A stretch of 64,000 bases of DNA from Tanypteryx hageni (lineage: Eukaryota > Arthropoda > Insecta > Odonata > Petaluridae): contig CM054113.1 of assembly GCA_028673005.1 (NCBI GenBank), forward strand, positions 205,645,504 to 205,709,503, written 5' to 3'. Position numbers and translations under genes: made by a program. Positions within the stretch are counted from its first letter, which is position 1. Every line of letters begins with the position of its first letter. Positions 46,845 to 60,069 of this stretch are shown in pieces. Below the pieces are notes generated by a model. It worked only from the letters and a program-made list of their open reading frames with translations, searched no databases and was not told the DNA's origin.

Positions 46845-47715
46845 TCTGATCGAAAAGGTAGGAGTAGAGAGGAAGAGGGAGGCGTAGGAGGGAGGGGAGG
46901 GGAGATTGGAGGGAGGAGTGGGGGAGGGAATGGATGAGGGAGTGGAGGAGGGAATGGAAGGAGTGGAGGAGGGAATGGAAGGAGTGGAGGGAATGGAAGA
47001 AGTTGAAGAGGGAGAGCGAGACGGAGTGGAGGAAGGAGGGAGAGACAGGCAGACAAACGACTTTATTTAGGGAGAAATTGAACTATCTAGTCCCTTCTTA
47101 CATTTAAGAGTGGAGGTGTGGAGGAGGGAGGGAGAGACGGAGTGGAGGAGGGAGGTAGAGAGGGAGTGGAGGAGGGAGGGATAGAGGGAGTGGAGGAGGG
47201 AGGGATAGAGGGAGTGGAGACAGGGAGGGAGAGAGGTAGTGGTGGAGGGAGGGAGTGGAGGAGGGAGGAAGTGGAGTAGAGAGGGCGCCTTGGCAGTTAT
47301 ACTCCCCGCCGAGAGATGACTCAATCAAATAAGGTAAGGGCTTGGAATGTGATTCGAAGGAGATGAGGAGGTAAGCGTGAAAGAGGGAGGAGGGATGAGG
47401 AGAACGGTAATCGGCAGTTTGTTGAGTGGGGTTGGGAGATGTTGGTGGGGTAGGAGGGAGGGAGACGAAGGATAGTCGACGAAAGAGGAGATAGTGGGAA
47501 AGATAAAGAGAGGAAGAAAGAGAGAGAGGAATAAGATGGAGATGGGTGGCGTAGTGAAGGCGGTGGTAGGAGAGGATGAACGCAGGTGATATATGGTCGA
47601 TGGTGGTAATGGTGTGTAGTTCCCTTGGGGGTAGGAGGTAAGGAATGGAAGGAGGAGGAAAGGAAAGTGAGAGAGAGGAAAGGAGGGAGAGAGGTTAGGA
47701 GAGAGCAAAGGGGTT
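46845..47715 (+). repeat. Long homopurine tract with GGAGG minisatellite
   Basis: About 870 bp in which the plus strand is nearly all A and G. From about 47110 to 47260 it is organised in units close to 'ggagtggaggagggaggga' of roughly 28-30 bp. Many GGG/GG runs could form G-quadruplex or triplex DNA. It is a counterpart of the homopyrimidine tract at 6691-7556. ORFs here (for example the Ser/Pro/Leu-rich minus-strand ones) are artefacts. Confidence 0.85.
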
Positions 47716-49132
47716 ACGAGGATTCTGGCAGATGGAAGAGTCTAGCGAATATAACAGTGGGGAGGCAAAAGATCAGTGCCGAGGAAGGCAAGAGGGTAGG
47801 AGAATGGAGGAAGAAAGAGCGGTTACCTGGATACGGACTCCGTCTTCCCATTGGTCGACTCTTATGCCGTAATTGATGAGCGCTGTGCTTAATTTCTGTC
47901 TGATGTCTCGGGTCTGCTAGAGATTTCTTTCTTTTTAAGACTTCGATAATATTTTTTTTGCCGAGAGGAGTCGTTTTGATTGATGATCTCCTTTCCTTTT
48001 CGAGTCATTATTAATGAATCTAATTTCTTCGGAGCGAAACGTTCTCAGGAAAAGACCGGTGTTTTCTTAGTGTCCCCTCCAGATGTCGAGATGGCGAAAT
48101 CCCAATTAGTAATTCTTGACTTTCGGTGAAGAACAATGTTCTGAGGGTGACTTATGAGTTTGCTTGGGTTCTAAACGAGGCTATTTATTTTGGTCTGACA
48201 TATTTTCCCCGTTTGACAGGCCGCATTTGACAAATCATATAACGACGCAAGTATCCGGATAAAAAATTAAATTATGCTGACCAATCCATTGAAAACACGC
48301 CGCTCCATTTTGCACCGAGACTGGTTTTATTTTGTGCGCCAGATGTTGTGACCAAAAAAACAATTAAAGCAAGCTCTGAATGACTCCGTCAGCTATTGCC
48401 ATTTTAAAAGATCGAGTAAATTTTACCTTCTCGAGGTCAATTTTCGATTTAAATGGCTAAGATTTTGTTTTGTAGACTTATCCTCAAAAAGCTTTCGTTT
48501 TATCTGGAGGAGTTTACACGTTTTTCATCGTCTAGCTGTGCCATTCACTGAACGCACCAAATTTTAACTTGCGCAGGAGTATAGCAAGTCAAAATAAGCC
48601 CTTCCTGTATTAACTCCGGCAATAACTTTGCTCCAATCCGATTTACTAATACGAAGGTGCATTCGATGAATCTTCAATTTAGTCATCATTACGCGAAATG
48701 TTCGCAAGAGGTAGCGGAGGATTACGCGCGGGAAAGGCAGCTGTTCTTTCGTCATCAACAGGAATCACAATAAAAGTTTTGCAAAATTACCATGCGGATA
48801 TGACAATCGTTAAGAAAAAACCAAACCAAAAATTATATTATCTAAAATACAGGCTAATAAATTAAACCCTTCTATAGCCATAAAAAAGCTATGATAACCA
48901 GATGTGAATTTTGGCTGCAAATTAGCCGTCACCAACGGAGATTCACCGGTAATTCATTTTTATAATCAATTATCAATAAAGCCCACTAATGGTGGCTGCT
49001 TTGGAAACGAGATGAGAATCTAGTTTCCCCAGCTTTTTTTAAAGAATACTGGAGCTACTTAATTTGTCAATTGGATTGGATAATTTTAGAAAAGTAATGG
49101 GTTTAGTGGTGGGTCAATATTACCTGATACGC

Positions 49133-49135
<3 letters not shown>
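47716..49135. other. Unassigned spacer
   Basis: GC-balanced to AT-rich unique DNA with no recognised gene or repeat. Confidence 0.35.

Positions 49136-49187
<52 letters not shown>
49136..49187. repeat. (TA)n microsatellite
   Basis: About 50 bp of TA on the left side of the Penelope-type palindrome. Further (TA)n runs follow at 49501-49560 and 49743-49782. Confidence 0.9.
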
Positions 49188-49189
<2 letters not shown>

Positions 49190-49498
49190 CTTACGGAAAA
49201 GGAAAGGTAAAATGGATATATGGATGTCAACAAGGTGTTGGGATGAGGAAACCCAGTAAACACTCACCAATCAGACGACTTCAGGTTGGCGAGGCCCCGG
49301 GGATGTCGAAGCGACACACGTAAAAGAACACTAAAACACAGAAACATCACAGACGTAGAAGCTTTCGGAATTATTCCTTCATCAGCTACAGTGTTCTTTT
49401 ACGTGTGTCGCTTCGACATCCCCGGGGCCTCGCCAACCTGAAGTTGTCTGATTGGTGAGTGTTTACTGGGTTTCCTCATCCCAACACCTTGTTGACAT

Positions 49499-49506
<8 letters not shown>
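49188..49506. repeat. Penelope-type pLTR palindrome with 111-bp arms
   Basis: The left arm (49222-49332) and right arm (49390-49500) are inverted copies of equal length. By eye I see a single mismatch (GACG against GACA at the middle). The loop of 57 bp carries a hammerhead core on the minus strand. The arm sequence follows the PLE1 pLTR in order (CAACAAGGTGTTGGG, ACACTCACCA, GATGTCGAAGCGACACACG) but is strongly diverged from it, so it is a separate pLTR family. (TA)n flanks both sides. Confidence 0.85.
49340..49395 (-). ncRNA. Hammerhead ribozyme with canonical core in pLTR palindrome loop
   Basis: On the minus strand CTGATGA (49385-49379) is followed by one extra A, helix II GGAA-TAA-TTCC (49377-49367) and GAAA (49366-49363). 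A short self-complementary AGCT and then T follow. Stem I is GTAG (49389-49386) paired with CTAC directly downstream of the T, and continues into the 111-bp inverted arms after an internal loop. All core bases match the hammerhead consensus. Stem III is only AGCT, so it has no room for a loop within one molecule but could pair between two copies. Confidence 0.75.

Positions 49507-49560
<54 letters not shown>
49501..49560. repeat. (TA)n microsatellite between two pLTR-type repeats
   Basis: A TA run of about 60 bp separates the diverged palindrome from a PLE1-family pLTR. Confidence 0.9.
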
Positions 49561-49562
<2 letters not shown>

Positions 49563-49738
49563 TCTATCGCTGAAGAAGGGCATAGACCCGATAAGCTTGC
49601 GTGTTTTTTGTGTTCGTGTGTTCAACGTGTCTCTTCGACGCCCCCAGCAGTCTGCCATCTTGGTCCCCGACTTGGTAAGTGTCCGCTGGGCTTCCTTCAA
49701 CACCTTGCCACCCTCATCACTACCTTTTCATTTCCTTA

Positions 49739-49742
<4 letters not shown>
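49561..49742 (+). mobile_element. PLE1-family pLTR fragment
   Basis: Opposite in orientation to PLE1. ATCGCTGAAGAAGGGCATAG, GATAAGCTTGCGTG, GACGCCCCCAGCAGTCTGCC and GTGTCCGCTGGGCTTCC follow the pLTR order to the terminal TTCCTTAAGTT. The hammerhead-like block keeps helix II (GGG/CCC) and has the same GATA change as PLE1. (TA)n lies on both sides. Confidence 0.9.
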
Positions 49743-49782
<40 letters not shown>

Positions 49783-49784
<2 letters not shown>

Positions 49785-49905
49785 GGTAATAGAGAAGTAA
49801 AGACGAAATATATTATTCATTATAGTATATAGCATTTATAATTTTCATTTTGTTAGATTGTGTCCTTTAATTGTTAAACTCATGGCGGGCCGGATTTGAG
49901 TACCA
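49783..49905. mobile_element. Right end of a hAT MITE family
   Basis: The block ends GGCGGGCCGGATTTGAGTACCACTG, whose complement begins CAGTGGTACTCAAATCC, a hAT-type terminus. The preceding 90 bp (TAATTGTTAAACTCATGG and upstream) align with 58240-58310, so both belong to one family. No left end was located here. Confidence 0.5.
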
Positions 49906-52900
49906 CTGATCTAAATGTTTAGCTAGGGACCGATCATTTTAGTAACTTAGTGTTCATACGCTATCGGTTCACTTTTTTTCTAAGCCTTTGGGCCACAAAA
50001 TCCATCAATAGACACTACGAACGTAAATTCTGCGAGTTTTATGGATCATTTTTATCTTCGTAAATAACATCAAATGCTTGCAGATCCATAGGAAAGTTTT
50101 CGGATGAATTTACCGGTGTTGTTAATCGAGATTCAATTTGAGGATGAAATATTGCGAATCCAACATCATCTGTGTTTGATAACGCATCCTGGATTAGCTT
50201 CGGCTGCTTAAGCACATGCCCAAGGGGAAATGTGCTCAATGTCGCGGGAACCCTTCGGGACAGCGATCCACTTCTGACAATGCTTATCATCTCCAACTGG
50301 AATTATCTTATCGCCAAATCGAACCCGATACTTGTTCGTATTATATACAGAAATAATCACTTCACTCGCATCGCTCTATGGCACCAGGATATTGCTAATG
50401 AACCCATACTGGCGAGCTTACGATCACGATTCCCTCTGAGCTATATATTGACGTTTTGTTCCATGGAATGTGGGGTATGAAGGCGAACGGAAGGACTGCA
50501 CTGCACAGGAACCGTATTATTATAACTATTAAAGACGGCAATATCAACCGTGCGAAAGTAAGCAAATAATAAAGGACCATTCACTTCACAATTAAGCGCT
50601 TCTTAAGGAAATAAACCGTATTTTCTCAAATTTCACAAGTCTCAGAATGAGGTTTGCATTAATTTTCATGAAGCGTAACGAGAGAAGTCGTTGAAGTATT
50701 TTATTTTATCCACTCGGAGAAGGCGCATCTCGTTCTTAAATTTATTATTGTCGCGTGAATAATCCCCGCTTAGACTATGCCTGCAATGCATCGGCAGTAG
50801 AATGCCTTTCAAAAGAATTACACTTTTGGGTCATTTTCGTGTAAGAGCGATCTGATATTCCAGAGGAAATATTCGAGTAAAGAAGTTGCGTATGCATTTC
50901 AAAATATATCGTGTTTATCGTTACATTTTAAGTTAATAATTCCAAGGACTGAGGTTACAGTGATAGAACAACATGTAAATAATACCATCTGGCATCAGTA
51001 AATACTCGCGCCATCTCACTATCTTAATTATTTTCCATATCCATCATAAAAATTCCATTCAGAAATCAGAAGTTAACGTTGCACTCAAAAATAGAAAGAA
51101 AATACATTCATAAACCGACTGAAACAAGGAATGAATGCCAAGGTTAAACGCGCATGTAGTTTACTCAACTGTTTTACGATTACAAGAGTCACCTACATCA
51201 TCCACTACACCTGATAGAGTAGAAGAAATAAGGTGACAAAACGGCGTCATTAATAAGTGATGATAAAACAAGTGCACGAGAGAAAATTAAGATAATGAAA
51301 AATAAATTAATATAAATGGTGAAATGGTGGTTTTAGGGGTATCAACAAGGGTCGCAAGGGAAGACGGGAGAGTAATAATTCATAATAATGGGAATTGTGA
51401 CACGTATCGATTGGAAAATGGATGAGCGATTTAGCGATGGGGCGATACATTCAAGGAAGGTTGCTAACACCGATGGAGGCTAGCGGGAATAGTGAAAACA
51501 GAATAAAATGTTAGTGGTGAAAACTTAATCTGCTTATGTTGTTTGAGCGAGTATCGTTTATTAATGGCGAAGACAGAACTAGCGACACACTTTTGCGTAC
51601 ATGTCCATCTGGGGGTGAAACTATTCCGAGGTAAAATGAGACGTTGTTTTACCTCTCAAGAAGGGGGTATACTGTGAATGCTCGTGTATAGGACGTGTGT
51701 AGTACGTAGGTAGGATTTTGGTCTACAACTCTAGAAATTTCCAATGTACGCGTATATAGGACGCATATGTATTCTAGCAACCTATAAAAGTCGCAGGCAA
51801 GAGCAGTTTGTCACTCACTACGCGCAAAGGGCCCCAAACAAAGAATTTCAAGAATTATAATTTTATATTTTTAAAATTACTTTCGTTATACACGTACAGA
51901 TTATCCGCGTTCAAATTTTAACAATTCTTTCATTAAAACTCTATACAGTTCGTTTTGCGTATAATTTTCGGTTTTTATGGCAAGATTCAAAAAAACCTTT
52001 AAGTATTGGTTTTCGTGATATTAAGATAGATTTCTTGTAATTTATGCAGTAAGTTTTTTGTCGTATAATTCTGGAAAGAATTGTGTACACTTGCGAAGAA
52101 CGTACTTCATTTTCTAGCCCGAGAATATGGAATGAATCTGTCCTACACACGGTAATTCAGAGTATATAAGAAAAAAACTTCCAGAATCCCATTTCGTACT
52201 TCAAAGCGAATAAGAGCACAAAGAAATTATGTATTTAACAAGTAAATGAAAAGAAACGTTACAAGTATAGCGCTCCATAGGAAGCCATTGGGGGCGCGTT
52301 AAGGTAAAATAAATAAATGAACGAAAGAGTTGAGAGCCCAATGCACGGGAAAAAAGCGGAAATCGAATATGAGGGCGGCGATGTTGAGAAGAACTGTTAA
52401 CAAGGATCTTAAATCGAAGACTTGGATATTTTGATTTTAAGACACGATCCGGAAAAAGAGAAATACATAAATAAAGAGTTGCTAAGAATACCAGATAAAA
52501 TATTCCAGTCGGGCACCCCCAGAGGGAATGTATACGACCCATATGTATGTACATACAGAAGGCATGAAACGAAACGAGCTAGGACGAAACACAAATATTA
52601 GGACTTAACACAGATCAGGATACGACATGGTTTCTGAAGGAATTGTTTTCTGTCTCGAAACAATATGGCCGAAACGAATTCGAGTTGTGCAATTCATGGG
52701 CAAAAAATCATTTCAATTTCTGCCGGTGATATTAATTTCTTAAAATGTGAATTATTTTAAGCTCTTAAGATAGAAAAGAGAAGATGTGCCATCCTATTTA
52801 CTACGCCAATATAAGGAAAAAAGCAGTCTTAGAATTGCACGTGTTAAATACAAAAACGTGCTTTTATAAATAGAAAAGGTGATTGATGTATTGATGAGTT

Positions 52901-54501
52901 TTTTTTATTTCACAGAAAGTTAGGGAAAATGGAATTTTGCGGTGTTTCAAAATGTTCGCTTTACTTCCATCACAAGGAAATAATTTTCATCAATTTCCCG
53001 TGAAAGCAGCAAGAAATGAGATTTTTAAAAACCTCTCTCGTCGTTTCAAGTAATTACGATTCGCGCCATGGATCAAACAAGTTTGCGAACCACACCACGT
53101 ATCCCCGTGATTTTTCCCCAGGCTTTTAAAAACTTAAAACTCATTCAGACCGCCAATCATCAACCGATCACGTTAAGTAGATAACAAAGTTTGCTTTGAC
53201 AGATGAGTGGATAAACGGACTTAACCTGCCTCGAAGAACTCCGTGCCAGTTAATGAAAGTCGTATCAACCGAATAATTATTGTACCACAATTACTATTTC
53301 CAGTCGCACCGACGCTTAATGCCTTCCTCGTACGTGGGAATTTTTTTGTAAGTATACTCTCAAGAGTGAAATTCTGAAAATGTTTTTAATTTGACATTAA
53401 ATGTTAAATTAACACCTAAGGGTGAAACGAAAGCCTCCCTTGATATGCACGCCACCACGCATGCGCAGCTATGCTTTGGGGATATGCCTACATGCCACGG
53501 CGCACGGTGAATTCTTAATGTAGCCTGATTAGGTCGTATACTAACTGGAACGCTAAAGTGCCTTTCGTCCGTTGACTGAGCGCACTAATATTAACATTTA
53601 AAACCACGCATTACGGTTGATTCGGATTAATTATCTTTGAAAATTCACCACTGTTATATTTATGCGCGAAATCTGTCCTTAATAACCTACACGGATAGAA
53701 GAGGATACATTAAATATAATAATTAAGTTTAAAATAAAATCACTCCACTTACTTTTCTGGCGAAGATAATTTTATTAACGTAAAGGGAGATCAATTAAAA
53801 TGTTTCATCAAAGGACCTGTATATTTCGATCCGTTAACACGCGCAAAGATCACAATTAATTAAAAATAATTAATCGATTTAAAATAATAGAGCAACTGCC
53901 TTATTATTGATATCTTTCGGTATAAGTATCTATCACGTTGGCTGCATAAAGAGGATGACCCCATAGAGATATTTGTGTCGAATTCTAATTGAACCGACTC
54001 CAAACAATTCTGGAAACAAGATTAATTAACTGCACGTTGGACTTAACGAGATTACTTTAAGCGTCACAAGCAAAGGACCGTGCGAGGGCAGTGGTAATGT
54101 CAGAGCTGTCCCAATTCTCCGTTACAATGGAACAGGTTCCGTCATGATGAAAGTGTTAAATTCGTTGTCTCCATAACGAAATCTCATTTCAAAAATAGGC
54201 TGACGTCTTCTGTTCATAAAAGGTTGTATACAACAAATCAAAATATACAAGCGTATCATGAACGTCGCGAATGATTGAAAAAACGAGAGAGGAAAGATGC
54301 GCAATTCGTGTGTGCATATATGCAAAGCTGAGGCGTTCTTTGCGAATTATGTAATCGTGTTTTAAAAAACTAATTATACGACTTTTCTTGGAATCCTTTT
54401 CTGATATAACTAATATTTTTTCTACGAGATATGGCGGAAAGTTCATTTTTTTGCTCATAGAAAGATGGCACCCCTGCTTAGGTCTTGTGAACTATGTATA
54501 T
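49906..54501. other. Unassigned spacer, probably intron
   Basis: About 4.6 kb without a recognised gene. An 85-codon minus-strand ORF (50039-50296) is open but shows no family motif. A TATAAAAG box at about 51782, about 25 bp before AGCAGTTTGTCACTCACT, has core-promoter-like spacing, possibly in a decayed LTR, but there is no downstream gene. Confidence 0.35.
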
Positions 54502-54739
54502 CAGTGGTGCCTAAACTTTCTGTCTCGAGAGCCACATAACCCATTTCTGCACTCATCGCGGGCCACATAGCCCGCTTCCTCTCTCTTCGCGGGCTACACC
54601 CGGTCCAAAATAGAATTGAAGAATAATTGAAGGAAACTAAACTGTATAGTTGTAGGTCTATATGACCTGATTTGTTTTAAATGTATTTTTAGCCTACTTT
54701 CAAAAAAATGGAAAGTGGTCTTATGAGATTGCCAGGGTG

Positions 54740-57163
<2,424 letters not shown>

Positions 57164-57189
57164 TGTATGTATGTGTGTGCGTGTATTTT

Positions 57190-58140
57190 CCCCATAACGT
57201 CTTCTTCATGAATGAACAGATTTCAACTAAATTTAGTACATAGAATATGCACATAAATTAATGACGGAATTGACATATTTGGACCGAATGGACTCAGCAG
57301 GGGTGCCACGATTGCAAAATAAAACTTTTCGGTAATTATGAATTTTGAAGGAATTGGCTTAACCGATTTCAACGAAATTTTGTATTATGGTGGTGTGCAA
57401 CATATAAAAACAAAATCAAGATGTTTAGTATATATATAGAAAGCAGGGCTGCCACAAAACAAGGAATAAAAATATATTTTTACACGTAGTTGTGTTGAAC
57501 TGTCCACATTACTTTTAACCAAATTTAATACTTATAATATACACTTATATACAAAACCATATTAGCATATTTAAACCGAATCAGCCAAACAGGGTTGCCA
57601 CAATTACAAATTAAACTCTTTCAGTAATTAAGGATTTGGAAGGATTTGGCTTAACGGATTTCAATTAAATTGTGTATATTAGATTTGTACAACATATCAT
57701 AAGGAAACCAAGATGTTTAAAGCGGAGCTAAGGAGCAGAGCTACCACAGTAAAAAGTGAAATATAACTTTTAGACATTTCTAGAGGACTGACAGTATGGA
57801 TTTTAACCAAATGTGCTGAATCTTCATATAAATAAATGACAAAAATATCATATTTCAACCAGGTCAACTAAACAGAGCTACCACAATATCAAGGTTAGAA
57901 TTTTTCTGTATCTATGAATTTGAAAGGTATTGGCTGAACAGATTTCAAAGAATTTCGTGTAGGGCGAGTATAGAATGGGGAAAAACGAGATATGTTTAGA
58001 ACGGATCAAAAAAGCAGGGCTACCACAATATAAGGAAAAATAATTTTCTGATTCCAAAGCGATTACATTAGTATTCGATAATACTGCGACGAATTTGACA
58101 AAAAGCATATCTGTACCACAGGAAACCTGTGTACACCCCT
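57190..58140. repeat. ~145-bp tandem array, six to seven units
   Basis: The block 'cagggctaccacaa' and its variants recurs near 57296, 57443, 57589, 57735, 57872 and 58013 (spacing 137-147 bp). Units alternate between two types: after the first, third and fifth blocks comes TTTGAAGGAATTGGCTTAAC-like sequence; after the second and fourth comes 'ttttaaccaaattta'. The real repeat is therefore a dimer of about 290 bp. There is no coding content. Confidence 0.75.
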
Positions 58141-58535
58141 GCTTGTTACGTATTAAAATTGTATTGAAAGGAAAGTAGGCAGATTAGTTCATTCCAGAAT
58201 TACTTGTTTAATATGGGAATAAAGGGGCAAAGACAAAATACATTGTTCTTATAATGCTGTTTTCATTTAACGTTACAAAGTTCCTTAATTGTCAAACTCA
58301 TAGCGAACCAGATGAAGAGCCTCGGCGGGCCGAATACGGCCTGCAGGCCGTATTTCGGGCACCACTGATTGATTTCATTTTCTTATCTCTCTTTGTCCAA
58401 AAAACCATTTGTGCCAAACTTCATGAAAATCCACTCAATAGTTTCGAAGATGAAACATGCGGACAGATGGCCAGACGGACGAACACGACCTAATCATAAG
58501 GCGTTCCCTTTTTTACTTTTTGTAAAAAACGACTA

Positions 58536-59191
58536 CCGCAATTTTCCGATTATAATACGTATTTTTTTCCTCAAAATATTGGCAAAAACTTAGGGTGCGT
58601 ATTATACATGGTAACAAACGCATATAACTTTTTCTAGTAAGGAAATAATTTTATTTTCAGACATGACTTTCTAAATAAATTGTACTTTTCATTGCATTCT
58701 GATAGCATATATTTTTTTTATTCAAATCAAAACTGAGAATAATTATTATTTATTTATAGCTGTCCTAATCACTAAAATCTCGGAATTCACAATCACTGCC
58801 CTCACTGTTTTCAAATAGTTCATCCGCGATCTTGTGTTCACTCTCATCGTCTGCTTAAATTGCATCGACGAGAACGTCGTCTTCATCCGCGTTATCCACT
58901 TCACCGAAATCGTCATCCCATACGATGTCGTCTTCGGGACCATTCATGGCGCACACATTTTAATACATTGTGTCGATTTTTAATAAGTGAGTCAGAACGT
59001 AACGTGATATCCTCGCAAACTCCCTCGCACGTATATCACTTGGCGGCAAAGCGAGGACTGTATCGATACTGCTAATAATCTAATGAAAAGTTACACTGAT
59101 CTTTATGCAATAAATTAGGTGCGTATTATGTATGGTGATAAGGCAATTTTCACATTTCATTCGTAAAAACACGGGTGCGTATTATAATCGG
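58536..59191 (-). mobile_element. Pogo-like non-autonomous element (~656 bp)
   Basis: The ends CCGCAATTTTCCGATTATAATACG and CGTATTATAATCGG are inverted and flanked by TA on both sides (58534-58535, 59192-59193). The motif 'gtgcgtattata' recurs at 58594, 59119 and 59175 as a subterminal repeat. The interior keeps an acidic coding tail on the minus strand (58765-58947). Confidence 0.65.
58765..58947 (-). pseudogene. Acidic C-terminal tail of a pogo-type transposase
   Basis: The frame begins MNGPEDDIVWDDDFGEVD, continues with NADEDDVLVDAI, and after one in-frame TAA reads ADDESEHKIADELFENSEGS and then DCEF. Acidic tails of this kind end many pogo-group transposases. The catalytic part is missing, so this is the 3' end of an internally deleted element. 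Confidence 0.5.
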
Positions 59192-59193
59192 TA

Positions 59194-59818
59194 GTAATGG
59201 AATTATTCTCCTCGACGAGAGCTTCAACTATACGTCACAACGCTAAAATTAAATGAGTTTTTTAGTCGATCACGCTCTCTCTTGCAAATGATTCGAAATC
59301 TTTCATATTTATATTTTTATCAACCGGGTTCGTACGAAATTCCCTTGACGTCGGTCTCGGATTTTTGTCTCCCTCCGAATTCATTTCCATCGTTACATTT
59401 TTTATCCCCTAGTGATCGCGTTCGCCATATCCCTTTACGTGACGGGCAGACAGCGAGTCCACGGACACCTTGTCCATTTTTGATAGAGAACATCAAAAAT
59501 GCCTACGCACTCGCCGTTACTGTCAGTCCTTAAGGGGCGCCGCGGCGCCATGACAGAAATTCCCCCGATCGTGATGAAATTCCAGTGATCAACCAAATCA
59601 GAACACGGATAACAGGAACCGCCGGATCGATTGAAAGTTTAAAATAGCTTTCTCGAACCAGATGGCTTCGACGGGTAGGCAGTCACGCCACGAAATTTTA
59701 TTTATTTTGTTTAACAATGACTAAAAATGCTTCGAGTTGTATTCATTTATTTCTACGAAGCTGATTGTCATGTCTCGATTATTTTCGTTATCCTACTTGC
59801 TATTGCGTATCATAGAAG
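59194..59818. other. Unassigned spacer
   Basis: GC-balanced DNA with no recognised gene or repeat. Confidence 0.35.
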
Positions 59819-60059
59819 TAGAGTTCCCAACCTGGAGTTCGCTGTACTCTAGTTTTGAGGTCGTCATTATCTTGTTCTCGAGATTCAGAAATTTACTGAC
59901 TTAGTTACCTTCTAAATGTATAAAACACTTAAGTAATGGTTTTGACATAGGTTTATTTTTATTTGTGCTAGCTCCTATTTAAAAAAAAGCATAGTGGTGC
60001 CTGTTTGATGTTTCATAAAATAACTCGGAGCCCCACATAGTGAAAAGGTTGAGAACTCA
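59819..60059. mobile_element. Probable hAT MITE (~240 bp)
   Basis: AGAGTTCCCAACCTGG on the left and GGTTGAGAACTCA on the right are imperfect inverted ends of hAT type. A clean 8-bp target duplication could not be fixed. It lies directly next to the larger hAT element. Confidence 0.45.
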
Positions 60060-60069
60060 TATCCTAGAG

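Noticed and set aside
46457..47876. Ser/Pro/Leu-rich ORFs on the minus strand
   Set aside because: They are artefacts of the homopurine tract, as above.
49136..49800. Ile-Tyr repeat ORFs (and similar ones at 6151, 8007-8462, 21857 and 36359)
   Set aside because: They are translations of (TA)n microsatellites joined to pLTR sequence, not genes.
50039..50296. 85-codon ORF on the minus strand
   Set aside because: The sequence looks protein-like, but I could not match it to any family or find splice-bounded borders.
51655..51910. Solo LTR or promoter around TATAAAAG at 51782
   Set aside because: TG/CA ends, a target duplication, a primer-binding site and a downstream gene are all lacking. Only the TATA-like box with Inr-like spacing is real.
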